DNA of 12,523 nt, from contig JBGTIS010000264.1 of NCBI GenBank assembly GCA_041745535.1, positions 1-12,523 on the forward strand. The letters run 5' to 3'. Positions 1 through 7,983 of the stretch are shown piece by piece. The notes beneath the pieces were generated by a model, which worked only from the letters and a program-made list of their open reading frames with translations, searched no databases and was not told the DNA's origin. The DNA is from JBGTIS01 sp041745535 (GTDB lineage Bacteria; Bacteroidota; Bacteroidia; Cytophagales; Cyclobacteriaceae). Made by a program: the position numbers and the translations under genes. The stretch's first letter is position 1, and each line of letters opens with the position of its first letter.

Positions 1-1442
1 CGCCCCCAGGAATTAAAAGCACCATGGTCGCCCGTTTCCAATACTGTATTAAATACATCATTGTACGCAATCATATGACCACCCCAGGTACCTTCACCAA
101 TATTAATACCAGCTCTGGGTACATTGTAGATGGTATTATGGCTAATGGTAATCTCCTGCGACATGGATACCTGCACGCCGGCTATTTGTTTCTCCACCTG
201 TCCCAGATCATGCATCAGATTGTCGTATACCATATTTTGAGCAGGAAAATTATTGGTTTTAGGGCCGGGTGTCCTGTCCAATTCATCAAGCGGCACAAAC
301 TCATTGTATTCGAAACTTGGTGAACGTACCGCGGCCGGATCGCCCACAAAACTCACACCACTGGCACCAGCGTTGGCGATGAGGCACCCGGATACTTCAT
401 TATTCCTGTTATAATTGCTGAAATAAATGGCATTCCCTCCCACGGTATTGAAAAAACAATCTCGAATGCAGCAGTTTTCTGCTCCTTCCAGCAACACGGC
501 ACCTCCTCGGTAGGTAGTCCAGTCGCTGCGCAAAAGCGGCTCTTTGGTTTCCATAAAAGTTCGCGGGGTGTGGGTCAGTTCAATGCCTTCGATGGTAATT
601 CCCGTAACAGGTTTTTCCTCGCTTCCCCTGAACTCAAACAAATGTTTGATCTGAGGTGTTTCTATGCGGGCATGGGCAAGATCAAGACCTGCGGGTGGAT
701 AAAAATATAATATTTTCTTTTGCTGATCGTAAAACCATTCGTTCACCGTGTCTAACTCCTCAAAAATATTTTCTACAAAACGGTACTCCGGATGCATGCC
801 CATTTTCCGATTATTTTGCCATCCTCCTTCTAATTGAAGTTCACCCTTACCATCTTTTCCCGTAATCAAATAATGAAAATCGCCCCATTCGTGACGATGC
901 AGGGCATGGACAAAGCCTCCTTTAGGATTTGTCCAGTTCGCTGTCCTTTCCGCACTGATCGCATCGGCTGATGTGCCGCCAAAATGACTGCTCTCCGGAT
1001 TATAATTCGGGTAACGTGCCATATGTTGCAGCTTTCCATCTACAAACAACTGATCGAAAACTACCTCCTGGCTTAATTTTGCCTGTTGGATGCCATTCTG
1101 ATAATCCTCCCACTTCAGATCCAACAACTTTGCTCCGCTTACAATTACTTTTTCACCGGAAAAAGCTTTAATAGTTAATTGATCTTTTCCATTGCGGGAA
1201 TCTTGTGGCGAGAATACAAGCGGTTCATTTAGGTAAAAAGTACCTTCCCGCAGGTAAATAACCGGTTTTCCTTTGATATTTCTGGCTTCGGCCTGGGCTT
1301 TGGCGAGGGTAGCAAACGGTGCTTCTTCTGTACCGGGATTATCATCACTGCCCTGGAGTGAAACGTAAAGTGTATTATTCTGAGAACAGCCAACCAAAAA
1401 CAGGGTAAATTGGGTTACAAACACAAAAAATATATATTTCAT
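1..1442 (-). CDS. Right-handed beta-helix lipoprotein, GH141-like glycosidase candidate (3' end beyond window)
   Basis: The reading frame stays open from an ATG at 1442 to the window edge, giving 480 full codons plus two bases, so the C-terminus is missing. Residues 1-19 form a lipoprotein signal ending in LVGC (Cys19), which suggests an enzyme anchored in the outer membrane or facing the periplasm. Near residue 26 begins YVSLQGSDDNPGT, then PFATLAKA, the usual opening of secreted beta-helix proteins (DUF1565-like). The later part has short strand-turn repeats rich in N, G and I, such as ITISHNTIYNVPRAGINIGE (431-450). Motifs such as GGWQNNRKMGMH (206-217), TKEPLLRSDW (299-308), RTPGPKTNN (390-398) and GDHGAFNSWG (471-480) match my memory of the GH141-type family, which includes an alpha-L-fucosidase acting on rhamnogalacturonan-II and a xylanase. 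The beta-helix fold is well supported; the GH141 assignment is recalled, not computed. The gene starts 23 nt after the GH29-like gene, so it is probably cotranscribed as the last visible gene of the operon. No Shine-Dalgarno is visible. Confidence 0.8.
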   Translation of the reverse strand, partial: MKYIFFVFVTQFTLFLVGCSQNNTLYVSLQGSDDNPGTEEAPFATLAKAQAEARNIKGKPVIYLREGTFYLNEPLVFSPQDSRNGKDQLTIKAFSGEKVIVSGAKLLDLKWEDYQNGIQQAKLSQEVVFDQLFVDGKLQHMARYPNYNPESSHFGGTSADAISAERTANWTNPKGGFVHALHRHEWGDFHYLITGKDGKGELQLEGGWQNNRKMGMHPEYRFVENIFEELDTVNEWFYDQQKKILYFYPPAGLDLAHARIETPQIKHLFEFRGSEEKPVTGITIEGIELTHTPRTFMETKEPLLRSDWTTYRGGAVLLEGAENCCIRDCFFNTVGGNAIYFSNYNRNNEVSGCLIANAGASGVSFVGDPAAVRSPSFEYNEFVPLDELDRTPGPKTNNFPAQNMVYDNLMHDLGQVEKQIAGVQVSMSQEITISHNTIYNVPRAGINIGEGTWGGHMIAYNDVFNTVLETGDHGAFNSWG

Positions 1443-1465
1443 TTTCAATCAATCTTATGGAATAC

Positions 1466-2956
1466 TTATTTGAAGTTGCTGATTTGTTGGTTCAGACTGT
1501 GCAGTGCTTCCATAGCTTTTTCACTGATGGTACCATCCTGATAAATCAATACATTGATGGTAACCGGGCCTTTTCCTATACATCCAGCCACATAATTGAT
1601 TAAATCCTTGGTATTTATCTTCGGTAATGCAATAGCTGTATTTTTTTCGGTATGTACCCATCCACCCTCCAGCGCAAGTAACCCATGATAGTCCAAACCT
1701 TTACCAGGACCAGCGGTAAGAATCTGATCATGAGGCGGCACTCCCGGCGTAAATACTTCACCTGCCCAGTAATCTTGCCATACAGTAACGGTGGGATAAA
1801 GCCAGGAATTTAAGGCAATTACACGTTCCGGGTTGCCAGCCTTGCAGGTTTGGTAAAAACGCTCAAAATCAAAAAAAGGATGCTTTTGGTAGCTCTGATA
1901 CCAGCCATCAAACCAATAACCCGCAATTTTATCCTGATAATGTTCCCCAATTTCTGAAAGTAACGATTGATTGATCTCCTCAAATTCCGTGGAATTAACT
2001 TTGTCATAATTCGCGTATGTATGGGTGGCCAGGTACAGGAACAATCGAATATTATATTTTTTCAGTTCATCGGCAATCTCCGCGATTAAGTCACGCTCGG
2101 TGGTCCAGCCAGGATGTACTTTTTCCCAAGCGGTTAAAGGAGCCGGAAAATGGGGATCAGCGTGATTGGCCGTAAAAACCACATAATCAGCCCCGGTTTC
2201 CTGAACCATTTTTGCAAATCGCTGCACATCAAAGCTTTGCACAGCTTCCTTATATGCTTTTAAATTCCCTGAACGAGGTGCTGTTTGCGAAGTCCAGTGA
2301 AACATTACGCCATATTTCATTGATGAAAACCAATCCATGGCAGGACGTACCTGTTGCGCTTTTTTCACTTCAGCAATAGCATCATCTTTTCTTGGCAATG
2401 GCAAAAGATCCAGGCCATAAACCACGGTTTCAAAATCATCTGCCTGAGCATTCACCTGTAAAAGGATCTTATTTAATCCTGAAGAAAGCTTTAACTTACC
2501 TTTTAACAACTTTCTTTCACAGTTAAACTGATACCATTCCTTATGGTCAGCATAAACACCTTGGGTAACTGGCAGGGTGGTACGGATCGTGTCCTCTCCG
2601 CCCATAACCAGTACGGAAGCACCATTTTGGTGGGTAGCATAATTTAATGCCACTTCATATTCACCTGCTTCAGTAACCTCTTGTTGCCATTGAAATTGCC
2701 CCGATCCGGTTACCTGATAATGGTCGGCAAACCTTTCCATATTTCCCTCTACCATCGTCGCACTGGAAATATACAGCGTTGTTGCATATTTGGTGGGGCC
2801 TGGGTAGATTAACGCTTTTGAACTAAATCCATTTTTCTCATTCTTACCTGGCTGTGCATGAATAGCAGGAATGAGCAACAATAAAACAAAAGCTATGAAA
2901 ACCGTCTTTTTCAGCAGCCAAAGTGGCTTGTGCCTAATTGTAAGCTGGATTATCAT
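1466..2956 (-). CDS. Secreted GH29-like alpha-L-fucosidase family protein with N-terminal beta-sandwich
   Basis: This 496-residue protein has a signal peptide: the KK at 16-17, a hydrophobic core at 18-30, and likely cleavage after AIHA (34). It lacks a lipobox cysteine, so it is probably periplasmic or released. Residues about 48-188 look like a carbohydrate-binding or galactose-binding-like beta-sandwich. A TIM-barrel region follows from about 205. It opens with MKYGVMFHW (213-221), equivalent to the FGIFIHWG motif of GH29, and continues with GADYVVFTANHADPHFPAP (255-273), equivalent to the GAKYVVLTAKHHDGF region. IAGYWFDGW (344-352) carries Asp350 in the position of the GH29 nucleophile. 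The expected role is to remove terminal alpha-L-fucose from a glycan. The second motif is altered relative to typical GH29 (one His in place of HH), so specificity could differ or the enzyme could act on another sugar. The ATG at 2956 is the only one that retains the signal peptide. It lies inside the end of susD with a 23-nt overlap, suggesting translational coupling. Confidence 0.75.
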   Translation of the reverse strand: MIIQLTIRHKPLWLLKKTVFIAFVLLLLIPAIHAQPGKNEKNGFSSKALIYPGPTKYATTLYISSATMVEGNMERFADHYQVTGSGQFQWQQEVTEAGEYEVALNYATHQNGASVLVMGGEDTIRTTLPVTQGVYADHKEWYQFNCERKLLKGKLKLSSGLNKILLQVNAQADDFETVVYGLDLLPLPRKDDAIAEVKKAQQVRPAMDWFSSMKYGVMFHWTSQTAPRSGNLKAYKEAVQSFDVQRFAKMVQETGADYVVFTANHADPHFPAPLTAWEKVHPGWTTERDLIAEIADELKKYNIRLFLYLATHTYANYDKVNSTEFEEINQSLLSEIGEHYQDKIAGYWFDGWYQSYQKHPFFDFERFYQTCKAGNPERVIALNSWLYPTVTVWQDYWAGEVFTPGVPPHDQILTAGPGKGLDYHGLLALEGGWVHTEKNTAIALPKINTKDLINYVAGCIGKGPVTINVLIYQDGTISEKAMEALHSLNQQISNFK

Positions 2957-4394
2957 CGATCTGGTTGTTCAATAATTCAAAATCGGGGAGAATCCATGTT
3001 TGGTTATAGGAGCCAATCGGATTTACAAGTGCATTACCTCTGGCTTGCTCTACTTTCTGAAAGTTGTTGGTACGTTTCAGATCAAACCAGCCAAAATATT
3101 CTCCATGAAGTTCCCATCTTCGTTCATTGAACACAGCTTCACGAAATTTTTCTTTTGTAAGAACAGACAGATCCGGCACCTGGGTAGGATCATTTTTATC
3201 TATTCTGGCACGTCTCCTAATCTCGTTGATGTACTGATAGGCACCTGCAGGTCCATTCATTTCATTTTCTGCCTCGGCAGCGATCAGATACATTTCGGCC
3301 AGCCGGATAATAGGGATAGTATAATCTAAAAGACTGTTGGCGGAAGAAGGTGCCAATCCCTGCTCAAGAAAACTTTCATTGATATACTTATTAAAATAAG
3401 GCCTTGCTATAACTACATCTCCGACCGAATTAGTATAGGAACTTTTAATGCCCCACTCCCGTCGACGGTCGCCGTTGGGAAAACTATTCATAAAATCTGT
3501 GGTAGGTATGAATATAGCCGTCTGATTGCCAGTAGGTGCCGACATGGAATGCCAGGAATTCGTCACGATTGGCGGTGATACTAATATTTCCCATATCGAT
3601 TCGGAAGTATAAGATGGGTTATGGAAAACACTGGCATAGTCGGCCAGCAAATTAAATTTACCAGAATTAATGACTGACACCGCTTTATCTTTGGCTTTGG
3701 CGTAATTTTCCGTCATATTCATGGGATTTCCAGCAGTTACCAGATAGACCCTGGCGAGCATAGCGGTTGCCGCCAACTGATACACCCTACCCAGTTGTTT
3801 AGGTTCAACCGGCAATTTTTCCTCGGCAATTTTCAGATCTTCCATGATCAAAGTATAAACATCAGCCTGTGGAGCTCTTTCAATCTGTACTTCATTCAGG
3901 GTATTTACAGGTTCAGTTCTTAAAGGCACATCACCATACAATTGCACCAGGTCAAAATAGGCAAATGCTCTCAAAAACCTCGCTTCACCTTCAATCTCAT
4001 CCATTGTATTTGGTAAAAAATCCACTCCTTCCAACTGATTTAAAATAAGGTTGGTATTACTGATTACCTGATACGGAAACTGCCAGCCGTACCGGATAGA
4101 CCAGAAGTTGGGTCCCGGATTATTGCGCCACATATCACCTGTTTGTTCAGCCGATTCCGGTTCGCCAATGTATTCCGCGAAAGTTTCTTTTAATTCAACT
4201 TCTCTGAAATCAGCATACATATTTCTTACAGAGACATATACCCCTTTTAAGGCTGCATCGAAATCTTTTTCGCTTTTGAAAAAGTTTGCCGGTGACACAA
4301 ATGTCTGGGGATTCTCATCCAGCACATCTTTGCAGCTGTCCGTGGTTAACAACAGGCAGATTCCTAAAATTATTTTTAACAGTTTCATCATCAT
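2934..4394 (-). CDS. SusD/RagB-like nutrient-binding outer-membrane lipoprotein (pair 1)
   Basis: The protein has 486 residues, the usual SusD size. A short hydrophobic leader ends at Cys21 (TTDSC), a relaxed lipobox of the kind common in Bacteroidota. The N-terminal SusD-like half contains ARFLRAFAYFDLVQLYGDVPL-type helix sequence (about 138-158), a hallmark of the TPR-like scaffold. The C-terminal RagB/SusD half includes IIRLAEMYLIAAEAE (362-376), INEIRRRARI (389-398) and FNERRWELHGEYFGWFDLKR (422-441). It ends in a Trp-containing ILP segment (WILPDFELLNNQ), as family members do. It is expected to sit at the cell surface as the lid of the SusC transporter encoded just upstream and to capture oligosaccharide or another ligand. 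Three ATGs (MMMK) occur in a row; the first is used here, 13 nt after the susC stop. Its 3' end overlaps the start of the GH29-like gene. The ligand cannot be read from the sequence. Confidence 0.95.
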   Translation of the reverse strand: MMMKLLKIILGICLLLTTDSCKDVLDENPQTFVSPANFFKSEKDFDAALKGVYVSVRNMYADFREVELKETFAEYIGEPESAEQTGDMWRNNPGPNFWSIRYGWQFPYQVISNTNLILNQLEGVDFLPNTMDEIEGEARFLRAFAYFDLVQLYGDVPLRTEPVNTLNEVQIERAPQADVYTLIMEDLKIAEEKLPVEPKQLGRVYQLAATAMLARVYLVTAGNPMNMTENYAKAKDKAVSVINSGKFNLLADYASVFHNPSYTSESIWEILVSPPIVTNSWHSMSAPTGNQTAIFIPTTDFMNSFPNGDRRREWGIKSSYTNSVGDVVIARPYFNKYINESFLEQGLAPSSANSLLDYTIPIIRLAEMYLIAAEAENEMNGPAGAYQYINEIRRRARIDKNDPTQVPDLSVLTKEKFREAVFNERRWELHGEYFGWFDLKRTNNFQKVEQARGNALVNPIGSYNQTWILPDFELLNNQIDDNPAYN

Positions 4395-4407
4395 GTCTTT
4401 TAAGGTT

Positions 4408-7400
4408 TTAGAAGGTAGCTTTTAGGCCAACGGTAACTGATTTGAAGGAAGGGTATACACCCCTGTCCCAACCGTTTACCCCAGAACTTTCCCAGAACGC
4501 TTCCGGGTCATAATGCGAATAATCGGTGATGGTGATCAGATTCTGACCACTCAGATAAATATTCACTTTGCTGATCCCAACAGGCTCTAAAAGCGCTCCG
4601 GGCAAATTATAGGCAATTTTGATGTCACGGAATCTCAGGTAAGAACCATCTTCCACCCAAAGGGAGTTGGGTGGCGCAAAGGTAATATTATCATCGGCTG
4701 AAGAGGATGCTTTCGCGAAAGTGCCACCGGAATTGGGCCCGGTCCACCTGTTTTCCCAAACATCTCTTCTGGCATTCCAATGGCCGGTAAGCGCTGTGTA
4801 ATATTTGTTAAACTCATTAACTATATCATTTCCCACACTCCCAACGATCAGAAAAGTGAGTTCAATGTTTTTATAAGCAAACTCATTGTTAAAGCCAAAA
4901 ATAAAATTCGGTTGCAGGTCCGTGAGAATGGTCTGATCATCCGTATTGATCACACCATCATTATTCCGGTCTTTGAACCTATATTCGCCTGCGGTTTTGT
5001 TCGGTTCGCCATTTTCAACTGCTTCCGCATCAGTCTGATAAATACCTTCTGTTTCGAAACCATAAAGCTGAAAAGGAGCTTTATTGAGGAATAAGGGGAA
5101 CCAGTTTCCTCCGGCGATAGGGCCATCCACCCTGGTAATCAGATTGCCCAATCCATCGGTACCCAGATCCACCACCTTTGATCGGTTAAACGACATATTC
5201 AGGGTTGTATTCCAATTTAATTCGCCGGTCAGGTTTCTGGTGTTCAATTGAAACTCGAACCCTTTATTTTCAATTTCTCCAACGTTCCGGGTAGATGACT
5301 GAAAACCTGAAGATGGCGGAAGTGTCGCGTTATACAATAAGTCGGTAGTATTTTTTTTGTAATAATCGGCTGTAAAGAGGATTCTGTTCGCGAACAATCC
5401 CAAATCTACTCCAAAATCAAGCTGTGTCGTCGTTTCCCATCGTAACGATTGATTGGAAAATGATGACAAAACGAATCCGACATCCGGGCCATTTCCAAAA
5501 ACCGGGACATTGGTCGTCATTCTGGCCAGTGTCTGATAAGGAGCAATGGCCTGATTTCCAGACTGCCCGTAACTTAACCTGATTTTTAAATCACTGATCC
5601 AGTCCGTGTTACTCATAAACTCCTCATCAGATAACCGCCAGGCCACCGCTCCGGAAGGAAAAAAGGCATATTTATTATTAGCTCCAAATTTCGATGAACC
5701 ATCATACCTTCCAGTTAATGTAAATAAATACTTATCGAGCAGGGAGTAGTTAATACGGCCCAGATATGAAACCAGGCGAAACTCGGTCAGGCCTGACTGA
5801 GGAGGTGAAGGGGAATTCCCCGATTGCAGTAAATTATTTCCAAAAATATCAGTCACAAAACCAGTAGACCTGCCTAACAAAAAATCAGACCGGGTTTCCT
5901 GATAAGTTAAACCGGCAACCGCATCGATGTGGTGGATATTGGCAAATGATTTATTATAGCTCAGAAAGTTTTCATTCACCAGTGTATTGGACTTTCTAAC
6001 ATTCTTGGAGGCTTGGCCATCCTGTGGTCCACCACTTACCAATCCAATCATACGATAAAAATCATTGGTTGCATTAGCGGCATCTACCCCTACATTGACC
6101 TGGAAATTTAAATCGGGCATAATCTCATATTTAAATTTAAGATTTGAAATCACCCGGGTGGTCAGCGTTTTGTTCATTTCCATTTCTGACGACCCAACCG
6201 GATTGGTACCTCCCCAGGGTGTGCCTGTGAATAATGTGTAATTACCATTCTGGTCTTTTACCGGAGTAATCGGAGGCATTACGATGGCCGTAAAGGGAAC
6301 GGCCCCAGGACCATCAGCAGCTCCGTCATTTGAGTTTTTTGTTTCCCCTCTGGACAAAGAGATATTCACTCCAACATTCATCTTAGGGTTGATCTGCTGG
6401 TCGCCGTTCAGTCTGAGGCTTAGGCGGTTGAATCCTGAATTTCTGATAATCCCTTCCTGATTCAGGTAGTTAAGCGAAGTATAGATTCTGGACGTTTCAT
6501 TCCCTCCGGCAACGGATATCTGATGGCTTTGCATGGGAGCTTCTCTGTAAACCAGGTCGTGCCAGTCATTATCAGGAAGATTGGAAATCTCACTTGGTGA
6601 ATAAACAGGCGGCTGTCCGTCATTAGCGGCCACTTCATTGACCATGTCAACATATTGTTCACGGCCAAGCATATCCAGCTTTTTTCTTAATTTTTGCACT
6701 CCATAATATCCGTGGTAATTCACATCAACTTGACCTTGTTTGCCTCTTTTTGTGGTGATAAGCACCACGCCATTGGCACCTCTTGAACCATAAATTGCTG
6801 TGGCAGAAGCATCCTTTAATATTTCGATGGATGCGATGTCTTCAGGGTTTATTTCAGATCCTAGTCCATCAATGGGCAATCCGTCTATCACATATAAAGG
6901 ATCATTTCCACCAGAAATAGAATTCCCTCCCCGAACTCTAATCACTACATCCTGACCGGGCTGACCCGATTTCTGGTTTACCTGAACTCCAGCCATTTGT
7001 CCCTGGAGTGCACGGTCAATGCTGGTTACCGGCACCTGGGTAATATTCTCTGCACTTACCGAAGATACTGAACCTGTAAGATCGGACTTTTTCACCGAAC
7101 CATAACCAATTACTACCACCTCTTGTAATGCCTGCAGATCAGATGCCAATTGAATATTGATTATGGAACGACCCGCAATGATAACTTCTTCGCTTGTATA
7201 GCCTACCGAAGAAAAAACCAAGGCTGTAGCTTCATCAGGCACCGTGAGGTGGTAATTGCCATCAATGTCCGTTACGGTGCCAATACTGGTATTTTTTACC
7301 AGAATGTTTACACCAGGTAATGCCTCCTTGTTTTCATCGGTAACTTTACCGGTAATGTTTTTTTCCAGCATGGATATCAATAGCGGACTTAATGAAGGTA

Positions 7401-7899
7401 CCTGATATTCTTTTTGTTGATCAACTGCATGAAGCCAACCACTTAGGGTATCTATTCGTTTTCCTTCTATCTTTTTGATAGGTTGTTTTTGCTCATTGGC
7501 TGATTGTATTACGAATGCGTTTCCATAACGGCGGTGCTCCAGGCTTAACGGTTGAAGTATGTGATTTAAAATTTCTTCAAGATGTGCCAGGTCAGTATCA
7601 TCGCTTCTTTTCAGTTGATCTTTCTTAATTAATTTATTTTGCAAAAGATAGCTTTCACCTACAATGCTTACCTGATACTGTGTCTCCAGTTCATTAAGAA
7701 CCTCTTTCAAAGATTTCATTTCTTTCAGAACTTGCGGGGGAAGGTTCAAGGTTGTGCCCTGACTTATTGCCGCTGTACCAACTGTTGCCAATTCTTGTGC
7801 ATTCATCCTGAATGGCAAAAAAATAGATAGCATACAATAACCCATCCCTAAAAATATCGGAATGCTCATTTTTCTAAAAACTTGAGTAAAGTGTTTCAT
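4408..7899 (-). CDS. SusC/RagA-like TonB-dependent receptor with N-terminal STN signalling domain (pair 1)
   Basis: This 1163-residue outer-membrane transporter starts with a signal peptide (1 to about 34, cleavage near MNAQ). Residues about 60-133 form an STN domain (starting MKSLKEVLNELE, ending NAFVIQSAN), the module by which TonB-dependent transducers contact a FecR anti-sigma factor. After a roughly 45-residue linker comes a carboxypeptidase-regulatory-like domain (181-255, ITGKVTDENKEALPGVNILV). The plug follows (about 265-386), with the SusC/RagA signature SIEILKDASATAIYGSRGA at 357-375. The remainder is the 22-strand-type barrel, ending in VGLKATF with a terminal Phe, as BAM substrates do. 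An EF-hand-like loop DRNNDGVINTDD at 977-988 may bind calcium, as in many relatives. The protein forms a complex with the SusD encoded 13 nt downstream and imports ligand using TonB energy. The STN domain plus the sigma and FecR genes immediately upstream argue that it also works as the sensor for its own operon. Confidence 0.96.
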   Translation of the reverse strand: MKHFTQVFRKMSIPIFLGMGYCMLSIFLPFRMNAQELATVGTAAISQGTTLNLPPQVLKEMKSLKEVLNELETQYQVSIVGESYLLQNKLIKKDQLKRSDDTDLAHLEEILNHILQPLSLEHRRYGNAFVIQSANEQKQPIKKIEGKRIDTLSGWLHAVDQQKEYQVPSLSPLLISMLEKNITGKVTDENKEALPGVNILVKNTSIGTVTDIDGNYHLTVPDEATALVFSSVGYTSEEVIIAGRSIINIQLASDLQALQEVVVIGYGSVKKSDLTGSVSSVSAENITQVPVTSIDRALQGQMAGVQVNQKSGQPGQDVVIRVRGGNSISGGNDPLYVIDGLPIDGLGSEINPEDIASIEILKDASATAIYGSRGANGVVLITTKRGKQGQVDVNYHGYYGVQKLRKKLDMLGREQYVDMVNEVAANDGQPPVYSPSEISNLPDNDWHDLVYREAPMQSHQISVAGGNETSRIYTSLNYLNQEGIIRNSGFNRLSLRLNGDQQINPKMNVGVNISLSRGETKNSNDGAADGPGAVPFTAIVMPPITPVKDQNGNYTLFTGTPWGGTNPVGSSEMEMNKTLTTRVISNLKFKYEIMPDLNFQVNVGVDAANATNDFYRMIGLVSGGPQDGQASKNVRKSNTLVNENFLSYNKSFANIHHIDAVAGLTYQETRSDFLLGRSTGFVTDIFGNNLLQSGNSPSPPQSGLTEFRLVSYLGRINYSLLDKYLFTLTGRYDGSSKFGANNKYAFFPSGAVAWRLSDEEFMSNTDWISDLKIRLSYGQSGNQAIAPYQTLARMTTNVPVFGNGPDVGFVLSSFSNQSLRWETTTQLDFGVDLGLFANRILFTADYYKKNTTDLLYNATLPPSSGFQSSTRNVGEIENKGFEFQLNTRNLTGELNWNTTLNMSFNRSKVVDLGTDGLGNLITRVDGPIAGGNWFPLFLNKAPFQLYGFETEGIYQTDAEAVENGEPNKTAGEYRFKDRNNDGVINTDDQTILTDLQPNFIFGFNNEFAYKNIELTFLIVGSVGNDIVNEFNKYYTALTGHWNARRDVWENRWTGPNSGGTFAKASSSADDNITFAPPNSLWVEDGSYLRFRDIKIAYNLPGALLEPVGISKVNIYLSGQNLITITDYSHYDPEAFWESSGVNGWDRGVYPSFKSVTVGLKATF

Positions 7900-7932
7900 A
7901 GATGTATTATATTTGGGTTAAACAAATAGTAT

Positions 7933-7971
7933 AAACCTGCCTTATCTTTTTGCGAAAGTCCGGGCAGGTTT
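7933..7971 (-). terminator. Hairpin between anti-sigma gene and susC: attenuator or partial terminator candidate
   Basis: A perfect 9-bp inverted repeat (AAACCTGCC at 7933-7941 and GGCAGGTTT at 7963-7971) flanks a 21-nt loop in the 84-nt gap between the anti-sigma stop and the susC start. Read in the gene direction, the stem is followed by an imperfect T-rich stretch (TTTATACTATTTG). Read on the plus strand it is followed by an uninterrupted T run (7969-7975). The loop contains a possible minor CTTT/AAAG stem. Its position suggests that most transcripts from the regulator genes stop or pause here, leaving susC with its own induced promoter, but that role is inferred. It could instead be an RNA-processing or stability element in the susC leader. 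Confidence 0.5.
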
Positions 7972-7983
7972 TTTTATTAAACT

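Noticed and set aside
24..1171. Plus-strand open frames of 66-99 codons within the beta-helix gene
   Set aside because: They are antisense to a long minus-strand frame with a clear lipoprotein signal and family motifs, and their translations show no domain-like features.
2934..2956. Frameshift or fusion between susD and the GH29-like gene
   Set aside because: Each protein is complete: susD ends at the normal place and the enzyme has its own signal peptide. The overlap is a normal operon junction.
7900..7932. TATAAT-like sequence just before susC as a housekeeping promoter
   Set aside because: It lies only about 10 nt before the start codon, leaving no room for a leader, and Bacteroidota housekeeping promoters use different elements.
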